The notes under the pieces: model-generated
Seen by the model: the letters and a program-made list of their open reading frames with translations, nothing else
The model's database searches: none
What the model was told of the DNA's origin: nothing
Part shown: in pieces, positions 1 through 6,537 of the stretch
Numbering within the stretch: position 1 is the first letter of the stretch
Layout: the number at the start of each line of letters is the position of its first letter
Assembly (NCBI GenBank): GCA_002338255.1
Contig: DDHX01000056.1
Coordinates: 23,817 to 33,631 of the forward strand
DNA: 9,815 bases
Reading direction: 5' to 3'
Source: Ruminococcaceae bacterium UBA1865
GTDB taxonomy: Bacteria > Bacillota > Clostridia > Oscillospirales > Acutalibacteraceae
Translations under genes and position numbers: made by a program

Positions 1-272
1 TTGGCAATGACAGCATGGCAATGGGCGGGATGAGGGCACTGGAGGAAATGGGGCTGAAAATTCCCGAGGATATCTCCATTGTTGGCTTCGATGATATTGA
101 GATTTCGTCCTATCTTCAACCGGCGCTGACTACTGTGCATATGCCGATAGAAGTTATGTCTACAAATGCAGTAAACATTCTGATTGATGCCATCGAAGGT
201 GACGCGGATTATTATGCGCGTTATGTAATCCCGGTGAACTTGATTGAGAGGAATTCATGCCGAAAAATTTGA
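1..272 (+). CDS. LacI-family transcriptional regulator, C-terminal part (5' end outside window)
   Basis: This is the end of a LacI/GalR-type sugar-responsive repressor; the DNA-binding N-terminus lies before the window, and the reading frame is open from base 3. The visible residues begin GNDSMAMGGMRAL, the family signature of the periplasmic-binding-protein-like effector domain. They continue with PEDISIVGFDDIE, then LTTVHMP, and finish with a typical VNLIERNSC tail before the TGA at 270-272. In this family the domain binds an intracellular sugar or sugar phosphate and changes operator affinity. The gene sits 37 bp upstream of the sensor kinase start on the same strand, so it is probably part of the same locus and may regulate the downstream sugar importer. 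That role is inferred from position. The truncation is caused by the window edge and is not a real defect. Confidence 0.93.
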   Translation, partial: GNDSMAMGGMRALEEMGLKIPEDISIVGFDDIEISSYLQPALTTVHMPIEVMSTNAVNILIDAIEGDADYYARYVIPVNLIERNSCRKI

Positions 273-309
273 ACTGAAAGCATTATTGACTTGGGGGTAC
301 GAAAGCAGA

Positions 310-2112
310 ATGAAAATTAATTTCACACCCAAAAAAATTTATGTAAAGTTTTTAAAGTCAAATTTGATGACTAAGATAAGCGTGTACTACATAACAATAC
401 TCTGTATATCAATAGCACTTGCTTCAATGGCATTTAACAGCATTAATTCCGCTGTTATTGTGAAAAAGACAAGTGCGAGCGCGCAGCAAACGTTAGAAGC
501 TCTGGATCAAAATCTGTCTTATCTTGTTTCAAATGTTTCTCAGTTTTCAAGTTATGTTTTTTTTGATAACAATGTTCAGAGCGCACTGAAAAAGTCACAT
601 CGTAAAGGAATTGACCCGTCGATTCAGGATGATATCAGCAAAAGCCTTGTCAATATGATACTTTCGAGCGATGACATATCATCCGCATTTCTTTTTGACA
701 ATTACAACAACTCGTATTATATGAGCAGGATTACGGGATCAAAAGTGTTGTCAGATGACGTAAAAAAAGCATCCTGGTATAATACGGTGGAGGAAGCCAA
801 AGGCTACCCCGTCTGGGTTCTGAATGACGGTCAATTAATTCAAAGCGGCAGCGACGATATGCCTGTGTCGCTCGTGCGAATGGTATATAGTACCGACGAT
901 TATAAGCCAATCGGTGTTTTAGTAATGAACATCAATAAATCATTCGGAAACCACATTTTTAGCAGACTTGGGTCACAGTATAAGTCACAGTTTTTTATTG
1001 TCGACAGCAATGGAAACTATATTACACAGAACACTACAGCCGAAAATACAATTGTTTCTGATTTTATTAAAAAGTCGACCGGCAGTACAAACTATGCAAT
1101 TGAAAAAATAGACGGGCAAAAGGTTATTCTGACTTCAAGAAAATCTTCCTGTTCGGATTGGCGGATTATTGGCATAATGCCGATGAGCGAGCTTTCAAAG
1201 CAGTTTGAAAGTACCGGAATGGTTATACTGCTGATAATATTGATCAATGTTTTGTTCCTTTGCATCGGTCAAATCTATGTTACTAAAATTATCACTAAGC
1301 CGCTTTCCAAGATGAAGAAATACATGGCTGGCATACAAAATGGAAATTTTCAAAAAATTCCGATTGAACTTGTCAGAGATGATGAAATTGTCGAGTTGAA
1401 ACGATCTTATAATATCATGGTTGAACAGATTCAAAAATTGATTCAGAAGGTGAAGGATGAACAAAGACAGCTGAGATTAAGCGAAATCAGTATTGTTCGT
1501 GCGCAAATAAACCCGCATTTTTTATACAATACTCTTGACGCTGTGAGCGCGCTTGCTTTAATTAAGGACAACGAGAGCGCGTATACGATTACACAAGCGC
1601 TTGAAAACTTTTATCGCATCAGTTTGAGCAGCGGAAAAGATGTTATTACCGTTGAAGATGAAATCAAGTGTATAAAAAGTTACGTCCAGATTTTGAACAT
1701 AAGGTACAAAGACTCTTTTAATGTAATTTATGAAATTGACGACGGGATGCTTGATCATAGCATATTGAAGCTGATTTTACAGCCGTTCGTTGAAAATGCG
1801 ATTACGCACGGCGTTCGTAACAAGCATGGCAGAGGAACGGTTACCTTGAAAGGCCATGAAAATGATGACAACATCGTTTTTGAAATAGAGGACGACGGAG
1901 CCGGGATGACAAAAGAAAAAATAGAGGAGATTATCAGCAAAAAGGACACAAGGCAAAAAGGCGGGTTTGGTATCTACAGTTCAATAACCAGAATTTCACT
2001 GTTTTACGGGGTTGAAAACCCTGTGTCGATTGAAAGTACGGTAAATGAGGGAACGAAAGTAACGCTCAATATACCTAAAATGAGTAAGGAGGACATGAAT
2101 GGATCAGATTAA
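310..2112 (+). CDS. YesM/LytS-type sensor histidine kinase (membrane, Cache-like sensor, HAMP)
   Basis: This is a 600-residue membrane sensor kinase that should autophosphorylate and pass phosphate to the next gene product. TM1 spans about residues 23-42. An extracytoplasmic region of about 260 residues follows and is probably a Cache-type sensor. TM2 (about 304-324) and a HAMP linker (about 325-380) come next. The phospho-acceptor motif QINPHFLYNTLDAV has His403. The ATPase domain shows the N box LQPFVENAITHG (Asn496), the DDGAGM motif at 528-533 and the glycine-rich GGFGIYSS from 551. This His_kinase/HATPase layout defines the YesM family, which usually pairs with YesN-type regulators beside sugar ABC importers. 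I chose the ATG at 310. An in-frame TTG at 244 would add 22 residues but would overlap the LacI gene and gives no sensible membrane start. The ligand is unknown, but the neighbours suggest a carbohydrate. Confidence 0.93.
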   Translation: MKINFTPKKIYVKFLKSNLMTKISVYYITILCISIALASMAFNSINSAVIVKKTSASAQQTLEALDQNLSYLVSNVSQFSSYVFFDNNVQSALKKSHRKGIDPSIQDDISKSLVNMILSSDDISSAFLFDNYNNSYYMSRITGSKVLSDDVKKASWYNTVEEAKGYPVWVLNDGQLIQSGSDDMPVSLVRMVYSTDDYKPIGVLVMNINKSFGNHIFSRLGSQYKSQFFIVDSNGNYITQNTTAENTIVSDFIKKSTGSTNYAIEKIDGQKVILTSRKSSCSDWRIIGIMPMSELSKQFESTGMVILLIILINVLFLCIGQIYVTKIITKPLSKMKKYMAGIQNGNFQKIPIELVRDDEIVELKRSYNIMVEQIQKLIQKVKDEQRQLRLSEISIVRAQINPHFLYNTLDAVSALALIKDNESAYTITQALENFYRISLSSGKDVITVEDEIKCIKSYVQILNIRYKDSFNVIYEIDDGMLDHSILKLILQPFVENAITHGVRNKHGRGTVTLKGHENDDNIVFEIEDDGAGMTKEKIEEIISKKDTRQKGGFGIYSSITRISLFYGVENPVSIESTVNEGTKVTLNIPKMSKEDMNGSD

Positions 2113-2914
2113 AGCTTTCCTTGTGGACGATGAATATCTGGAACGGACATTGATTAAATACAGTATTCCGTGGGAGAAACTGGGATTTGGCATTGCAGGT
2201 GAGGCGGATTCAGGAGAAGAAATGTTGGAAGCGATAAAAGCCAATACGCCGGATGTGATTTTCACCGATATATGTATGCCGTTTATGGATGGATTGCAGA
2301 TGGCCAAAAAAATCAGAGAGCTGTACGCTGATATGGAAATCGTAATCATCACCGGTCACAGGGACTTTTCTTTTGCCAAGGATGCCATCAAGATAGGGGT
2401 TGCAGAGTACCTGCTCAAGCCGATTGATAAGCAGGAACTGCTTAACGTCAGCCTCAGAATAAAAAGCCGCATCGAAAAGAAAAGAGCTTTGAATGGAGAA
2501 TATCAGTCCGTTCAAAGCGGTTTAATACATAGTTCGAGTCTTCCAAAAGATGAAAAATACAGCGATCTTGTGATGAAGACGATAAAAGTCATTAACGACT
2601 CGCTGTCCGACAGCGAACTTTCGCTTAAGAACATTGCTGAGCAAGTGTACGTTAATCCCAGTTACCTGTGCAGGGTGTTCAAAAAGGAAACAAATAAAAA
2701 TGTCACCGATTATATTACGGGGCTTCGTATAAGCAAAAGCCTTGATTATCTTAACAATACGAACCTTAAAGCGTATGAGATTGCCGAAAAAATAGGAATC
2801 AACGATTCTCATTATTTCAGTATCTGTTTCAAGAAGTACACGGGAAAATCAATTCAAGAATATAAAAGGCTCAATCTTAAGGTTCCAATAATTGCCAAAT
2901 TCAACAACGCTTAA
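2099..2914 (+). CDS. YesN-type response regulator (REC plus AraC-family HTH)
   Basis: This 271-residue cytoplasmic response regulator is the likely partner of the preceding kinase. The receiver domain (about 1-120) has the acidic pair Asp10/Asp11, the phosphorylation site Asp57 in FTDICMP, Thr85 in VIITGH, and Lys107 in the LLKP motif. A short linker of about 40 residues leads to an AraC/XylS-type double helix-turn-helix at about 160-262. It contains LSLKNIAEQVYVNPSYLCRV and the second-helix signature IAEKIGINDSHYFSICFKKY followed by TGKS. The gene overlaps the kinase stop by 14 bp and has a near-perfect ribosome site TAAGGAGG at 2085-2092, six bases before the ATG, which suggests translational coupling. 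The family usually activates an adjacent sugar-uptake operon, so the binding-protein gene downstream is the natural target. It is compact compared with many YesN proteins, which carry long central regions. Confidence 0.93.
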   Translation: MDQIKAFLVDDEYLERTLIKYSIPWEKLGFGIAGEADSGEEMLEAIKANTPDVIFTDICMPFMDGLQMAKKIRELYADMEIVIITGHRDFSFAKDAIKIGVAEYLLKPIDKQELLNVSLRIKSRIEKKRALNGEYQSVQSGLIHSSSLPKDEKYSDLVMKTIKVINDSLSDSELSLKNIAEQVYVNPSYLCRVFKKETNKNVTDYITGLRISKSLDYLNNTNLKAYEIAEKIGINDSHYFSICFKKYTGKSIQEYKRLNLKVPIIAKFNNA

Positions 2915-2925
2915 AATCGTTTTGA
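2911..2925. promoter_or_regulatory. Weak CG-centred operator/cre-like site
   Basis: The bases TTAAAATCGTTTTGA overlap the stop of the response-regulator gene. They resemble the CG-centred palindromes bound by LacI-family proteins, including the catabolite element TGNAANCGNTTNCA, with two mismatches at symmetric positions. The site is about 100 bp or more upstream of the candidate promoters, and AT-rich matches like this arise by chance. It is a low-confidence candidate only. Confidence 0.15.
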
Positions 2926-3019
2926 TGCTGAAAAAAATTCACGGAAAATAAAAATATAAACAGAATACTTTCTCCCTGTCTGCGGTGAAGAAAAAATAAC
3001 ACAAGTTTTTTTTATTTGT

Positions 3020-3049
3020 TTGGTTCCTGCAATTGTTATTTGTTATATA
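3020..3049 (+). promoter_or_regulatory. Candidate sigma-A promoter with extended -10 for the sugar-binding-protein operon
   Basis: A -35-like TTGGTT (3020-3025) lies 18 bp before a -10-like TATATA (3044-3049). The -10 is preceded by TG at 3041-3042, one base away, which makes an extended -10. It follows a T-rich stretch (3006-3013). It would give a leader of about 130 bases before the binding-protein start, enough room for operators. AT-rich sequence makes false matches common, so the call is tentative. Confidence 0.4.
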
Positions 3050-3099
3050 AATATAATGACAATAGTAAAAATATTATACAGTTTTATCAAAATAATGAA

Positions 3100-3115
3100 T
3101 TTGAAAAATTTCAAA
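3100..3115. repeat. Short inverted repeat TTTGAAA-aa-TTTCAAA
   Basis: Two perfect 7-bp arms are separated by two bases and overlap the -35 box of the 3101-3127 promoter. The right half, AATTTCAAA (3107-3115), recurs as a direct repeat at 3158-3166, 51 bp downstream, which is close to five helical turns. It could be an operator or activator site, but the AT-rich context makes chance occurrence possible. Confidence 0.3.
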
Positions 3116-3127
3116 AGACTGTATAAT
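3101..3127 (+). promoter_or_regulatory. Alternative promoter with perfect TATAAT, overlapping a palindrome
   Basis: TTGAAA (3101-3106) and a perfect TATAAT (3122-3127) are separated by 15 bp, which is shorter than the optimal 17. A suboptimal spacer is common at activator-dependent promoters, which would suit control by the AraC-type response regulator. The -35 element lies inside the 7-bp-arm inverted repeat at 3100-3115. Which of this and the 3020-3049 promoter is used cannot be decided from sequence. Confidence 0.35.
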
Positions 3128-3146
3128 GATGATCAAGGAAATTTAA

Positions 3147-3154
3147 ACGGCCGT
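3147..3154. promoter_or_regulatory. GC-rich palindrome ACGGCCGT in the leader
   Basis: A perfect 8-bp palindrome lies in an otherwise AT-rich leader, downstream of both promoter candidates and about 35 bases before the chosen start codon. The position suits a roadblock repressor operator, for example for the LacI-family protein at the left edge. It also overlaps the weak GTG at 3153. The function is a guess from position and base composition. Confidence 0.2.
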
Positions 3155-3188
3155 GCGAATTTCAAACAATGGAAAGGGAGTCAAGAGA

Positions 3189-4517
3189 TTGAAAAAACAT
3201 TCAAGAAGAGCGTTATCAGTCATTTTGGCGGGCGCTATGGTTATGGGACTGATGGCATGCGCAGGTTGTTCACAATCAAGTCCTGCTGCAACATCTTCCG
3301 CATCAACTGTTGTATCAACCAAATCAGACGAAAAGATAACACTCAAAGTCTGGCATCAGTGGTCTGACGACTCAAATGCTTTGAAAAAAGACTACAATTC
3401 TGCTGTTACAGCGTATGAAGCAGCAAACCCGAATGTAAAAATAGAATCTGATGCACTTGCTACGGAGGCATATAAGACAAAACTGACAACGGCGTTTGCC
3501 GGAAATTCAGCCGACTGCGATGTATTCTATGATTGGAGCCCCGGGAAAACACAAAGCCTTGCAGAGGCCGGTAAAATATTAGCAATCGATGATTATGTCA
3601 AGGACGGCACGTTGGATCAAGTTCAACCGGGCTCAACTGACGCATTTAAATTTAATGGAAAACTTTATTCATTGCCGATGTTCTCATGGTATATGGTCCT
3701 GTACTGCAACAAAGACCTATTTCAACAGGCTGGCGCTACAGAACCTACTACATACGACGAGCTGCTGACAGCTTGCAAGAAATTATCGGATAAAGGAATT
3801 CTTCCGATAACGAATGGTACAAGAGATGCATGGAATGCATGCTTCATTTACGAATATCTTGCAATGAGAGAAAACGGCGCAGAGGCTGTCAACAGTTATC
3901 TGAACGGCAAAACAAAGATGACCGGAACAGGCTTCGCAGACGCGGCTAAGAAGGTACAGGAACTTGTTGCTGCAGGCGCTTTTGGAAACAGCACGCTTGC
4001 CACTGGCTCAACCGATGCGGATACCGCTTTCACAACCGGAAAAGCTGCAATGAGAATTGGCGGAAGCTGGGTCGCAAGCAATGTGTATGCGGACGGCTCA
4101 ACAGTAAAAGGCAAAGTTGACGCGTTGGCAGTGCCACTTATTACCGGCGGAAAGGGCGATGAATCAAACTTCTGCGGTGGTTTCACAGAGTCCTTCCTTG
4201 TTAATGCGGGCACAAAATACCCTGAACAATCGGTTGCTTTCATGAAATACATCAATAAAGCAATGGGCAAATACGCAGCGGAAACAAGCTCAGGATTTGA
4301 TGGCTGGAAAGACAGCACGATTGATCAAAGCGGTTGGAATGATGTTTTCAAGCAAATTAATACACTGACTCAAAAATGTACTTCCAGCACTCTTGCATGG
4401 GATACATTCCTTGACAGTGCAAAGACAAAGGTTCATCAGGATGACGTTGAGGGGCTGTTTGGCAACAAGATTACCCCGGATGACTTTGTTAAAAATGAGA
4501 ACGCTTCTTGGGACTGA
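3189..4517 (+). CDS. Carbohydrate ABC transporter substrate-binding lipoprotein (SBP family 1)
   Basis: This 442-residue extracellular solute-binding protein captures a sugar or oligosaccharide and delivers it to the two permeases downstream. The N-terminus is a lipoprotein signal: KKHSRR, a hydrophobic stretch, then LMACAGC. Cys24 (LMAC) is the likelier lipidated residue and Cys27 the alternative. The mature part starts with a Ser/Thr/Ala-rich linker. It then reads KITLKVWHQWSDD and YEAANPNVKIE, typical of the family-1 binding fold (COG1653), with LPMFSWYMVLYCNKDLFQQAG as the hinge-region signature. I chose the TTG at 3189 because AAAGGGAG (3173-3180) lies eight bases upstream and the product begins with a proper signal peptide. 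A GTG at 3153 would add 12 residues but has a poorly spaced ribosome site. The exact sugar cannot be read from sequence. Confidence 0.92.
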   Translation: MKKHSRRALSVILAGAMVMGLMACAGCSQSSPAATSSASTVVSTKSDEKITLKVWHQWSDDSNALKKDYNSAVTAYEAANPNVKIESDALATEAYKTKLTTAFAGNSADCDVFYDWSPGKTQSLAEAGKILAIDDYVKDGTLDQVQPGSTDAFKFNGKLYSLPMFSWYMVLYCNKDLFQQAGATEPTTYDELLTACKKLSDKGILPITNGTRDAWNACFIYEYLAMRENGAEAVNSYLNGKTKMTGTGFADAAKKVQELVAAGAFGNSTLATGSTDADTAFTTGKAAMRIGGSWVASNVYADGSTVKGKVDALAVPLITGGKGDESNFCGGFTESFLVNAGTKYPEQSVAFMKYINKAMGKYAAETSSGFDGWKDSTIDQSGWNDVFKQINTLTQKCTSSTLAWDTFLDSAKTKVHQDDVEGLFGNKITPDDFVKNENASWD

Positions 4518-4560
4518 TCCATTAAGTAAGAATAGTTCTATCAATAAGTGATTTAATAAG

Positions 4561-4591
4561 AAGCCCTCATTACGTTTGTAAATGAGGGTTT
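4561..4591 (+). terminator. Intercistronic hairpin between binding protein and permease genes
   Basis: The arms CCCTCATT (4564-4571) and AATGAGGG (4581-4588) pair perfectly around a 9-base loop. The stem extends outward by a G-T wobble and two A-T pairs. It is followed by TTTCTCATT rather than a clean T-run. It sits in the 99-bp gap between the binding-protein stop and the permease start, where many sugar operons carry a partial terminator or mRNA-stabilising hairpin so that the binding protein is made in excess. The hairpin is clear; partial termination is inferred. Confidence 0.65.
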
Positions 4592-4616
4592 CTCATTAAA
4601 AATTAAGGTGATTGTA

Positions 4617-5510
4617 TTGAACAAGTTAATGTATAAGAAACGCTCAATAGTTGTTTTTGTGTTGCCAACGATTATCATCTATACATTGATAGTGGTAATA
4701 CCGATTTTTATAAGTGCATATTTAGGACTTTTTAAATGGAATGGCGTTGGAGCAATGCAATTCCATGGATTCGCAAACTATCAAAAGCTCATAAGCGTAG
4801 ATCCTGTATTTAGACAGGCGTTAATTAATTCCTTGATATTGGCGACAGCTTCTATTTTCATACAACTGCCAATTGCGTTCATACTTGCACTGATTTTGTC
4901 AAATGGCGTCAAATTCGAGAAATTTTTCCGCACAGTATATTTCATCCCTGTAATTTTGTCCAGCATGGTAATAGCACAACTTTGGCTTAGAATATTCAAT
5001 GCAGACTATGGTGTGTTAAACGGGGTGCTAAAGGCTGTTGGATTATCAAAACTGGCTCAGCCTTGGATGGCAAATACAAGTACTGCATTTACTTGCACAG
5101 TAATACCGGCAATATGGCAGTTTATTGGTCAGTACATACTGATCATGTATGCGGGCATGAAGGCAATATCAGGGGACATGTACGAAGCCGCAAAGATAGA
5201 TGGAGCAACCGGTTGGCAGTCAATGACAAGAATAACAATTCCGTTGCTTTCGCCGGTGATTAAGGTTTGTCTCATTTTTTCTTTGACGGGCTCATTTAAG
5301 TCATTCGACCTTGTTTTTGCTATGACGAACGGCGGACCGTTCCACTCCACAGAATTGCCCAGCACCGTCATGTATTCAAATCTATTCAGCGCGGGAGCAT
5401 ATGGATACGGCAGTGCACAGGCGGTATTTATTGTTATCGAATGTTTGGTTGCTACACTGATTATCCAGTTACTGTTTAAAAAATCAGAAGCTGAAGCATC
5501 AGCGGTATAA
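4617..5510 (+). CDS. Sugar ABC transporter permease, MalF/UgpA type
   Basis: This 297-residue inner-membrane permease forms half of the translocation pore. The first membrane helix starts near residue 10 (SIVVFVLPTIIIYTL), and about six helices are apparent. The cytoplasmic EAA loop that docks the ATPase is at about 190-197 (EAAKIDGA), followed by RITIPLLSPVI, as in binding-protein-dependent sugar permeases. The start is uncertain. I prefer the TTG at 4617, with AAGGTGA (4605-4611) five bases upstream. The GTG at 4608 would lie inside that ribosome site, and the ATG at 4629 is a shorter alternative. It is followed after 13 bp by the second permease, so the two are almost certainly co-transcribed and form a heterodimer. 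Confidence 0.93.
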   Translation: MNKLMYKKRSIVVFVLPTIIIYTLIVVIPIFISAYLGLFKWNGVGAMQFHGFANYQKLISVDPVFRQALINSLILATASIFIQLPIAFILALILSNGVKFEKFFRTVYFIPVILSSMVIAQLWLRIFNADYGVLNGVLKAVGLSKLAQPWMANTSTAFTCTVIPAIWQFIGQYILIMYAGMKAISGDMYEAAKIDGATGWQSMTRITIPLLSPVIKVCLIFSLTGSFKSFDLVFAMTNGGPFHSTELPSTVMYSNLFSAGAYGYGSAQAVFIVIECLVATLIIQLLFKKSEAEASAV

Positions 5511-5523
5511 GGGGCGTTAGTGA

Positions 5524-6366
5524 ATGGATAAAGTAAAAACTAAAACAAAACCTTCACAGGCTATTTTGGTTGCTGTTCTTTTTGTCATTGCATTAATTCA
5601 AATATTTCCGCTGTTTTGGCTGATTCAATTTTCACTGAAAGACAACAATGAAATATATGGCAGCAATCCTCTTGCATTGCCAATGGTCTGGAGATGGGGC
5701 AATTATACACAGGCACTTTTTTCCGGCGGTCTGCTGAATTACTTCTTAAACAGCATGTTTTACACACTGATCACAATCGTTGTCGCGGGTGTTTTAAGTG
5801 CCATGGCAGCATACGCGATAACCAGATTAAACTGGAAGTTAAAAAAATTTTCGTATACGCTATTTGCATTGGGCATAATGGTGCCGTTGCAGGCAGTTCT
5901 GCTTCCACTGTTTTTGGTTCTTAACAATATGAAGTTACTCAATACATATTGGGCGTTGCTGATTCCTTACATTGCATTTGCTGTGCCTATGAGCATTATA
6001 ATTCTATGTGGTTTCTATGGCTCGATACCAAAAGATATCGAAGAAGCAGCTTACCTTGATGGATGCAATATTTATAAAGTGTTTTTTAGAATAATCCTGC
6101 CCATTGTGAAACCGGCAATCGCGACAGTTTCAATCTTCACATTTTTGGGCACATGGAACGAGCTGATGTTTGCTAACACATTTGTCAACAGTGCAGCTTT
6201 CCGTACGTTGCCGGTTGGGATATTTTCTTTCGCTGGCGAATATTCCACAAACTGGGGTTGCATAGGTGCGGGCATGGTTGTTGCGACGATTCCAACGCTT
6301 ATAATATATTGTTTTTTGAGTGATCAGGTTCAGTCGAGCATCGTCGTAGGTGCGGTAAAGGGATAA
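5524..6366 (+). CDS. Sugar ABC transporter permease, MalG/UgpE type
   Basis: This 280-residue membrane protein is the second pore subunit. Helix 1 is at about residues 13-33 (ILVAVLFVIALIQIFPLFWL), after a short basic N-terminus. The region around SLKDNNEIYGSNPLALP and the phrase NYFLNSMFYT are typical of MalG-like permeases. The ATPase-docking loop is at about 173-180 (EEAAYLDG), followed by RIILPIVKPAI. The ATG is preceded by AAGGGG (5509-5514), nine bases away, overlapping the stop of the first permease gene. It is the last gene of the operon; a strong hairpin follows 45 bp after the stop. No ATP-binding subunit follows, so the importer probably uses a shared MsmX/UgpC-like ATPase encoded elsewhere. 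Confidence 0.94.
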   Translation: MDKVKTKTKPSQAILVAVLFVIALIQIFPLFWLIQFSLKDNNEIYGSNPLALPMVWRWGNYTQALFSGGLLNYFLNSMFYTLITIVVAGVLSAMAAYAITRLNWKLKKFSYTLFALGIMVPLQAVLLPLFLVLNNMKLLNTYWALLIPYIAFAVPMSIIILCGFYGSIPKDIEEAAYLDGCNIYKVFFRIILPIVKPAIATVSIFTFLGTWNELMFANTFVNSAAFRTLPVGIFSFAGEYSTNWGCIGAGMVVATIPTLIIYCFLSDQVQSSIVVGAVKG

Positions 6367-6410
6367 TATTATTTTATAAATACCACAGATCATTCATATT
6401 CAGCACAACC

Positions 6411-6460
6411 AATGACGGCATTATCCGCACAATAGTGGATAATGCCGTCATTGACGTTTT
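6411..6460 (+). terminator. Hairpin terminator at the end of the sugar-uptake operon
   Basis: The arms AATGACGGCATTATCC (6411-6426) and GGATAATGCCGTCATT (6437-6452) form a perfect 16-bp stem with a 10-base loop. A short GACGTTTT follows. The T-run is modest but the stem is very stable. It lies between two convergent genes, so it may also block read-through from the - strand regulator gene, although no T-run is present on that side. The remaining intergenic DNA up to 6537 shows nothing else I can support. Confidence 0.75.
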
Positions 6461-6537
6461 AAGAGATATCATAAGATTGCAGAGGGCAGACACACCAGGA
6501 AGTGATAGAATCAAAACAAAAATACCCGGCGTTTTGG

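Noticed and set aside
244..309. TTG at 244 as the kinase start, overlapping the LacI gene
   Set aside because: The added 22 residues contain nothing kinase-like and overlap the LacI coding end. The ATG at 310 gives a normal short basic N-terminus before TM1.
2990..3013. Possible terminator after the response regulator (A-tract followed by an 8-T run)
   Set aside because: No GC-containing stem precedes the T-run; the only nearby fold, around 2968-2990, has a mismatch and is too far from it. Transcription may well read through.
3020..3367. Open frame of about 115 codons covering the leader of the binding-protein gene
   Set aside because: It overlaps the signal peptide coding region in another frame and starts within promoter-like DNA without a ribosome site.
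3783..3810. 8-bp inverted repeat TTATCGGA / TCCGATAA inside the binding-protein gene
   Set aside because: It lies within a well-conserved coding region with a 12-base loop and has no T-run or regulatory context; chance is the simplest explanation.
3826..3840. Repeated ATGCAT in close tandem
   Set aside because: Two short self-complementary hexamers in a coding region; they are explained by the codons for Asp-Ala-Trp-Asn-Ala.
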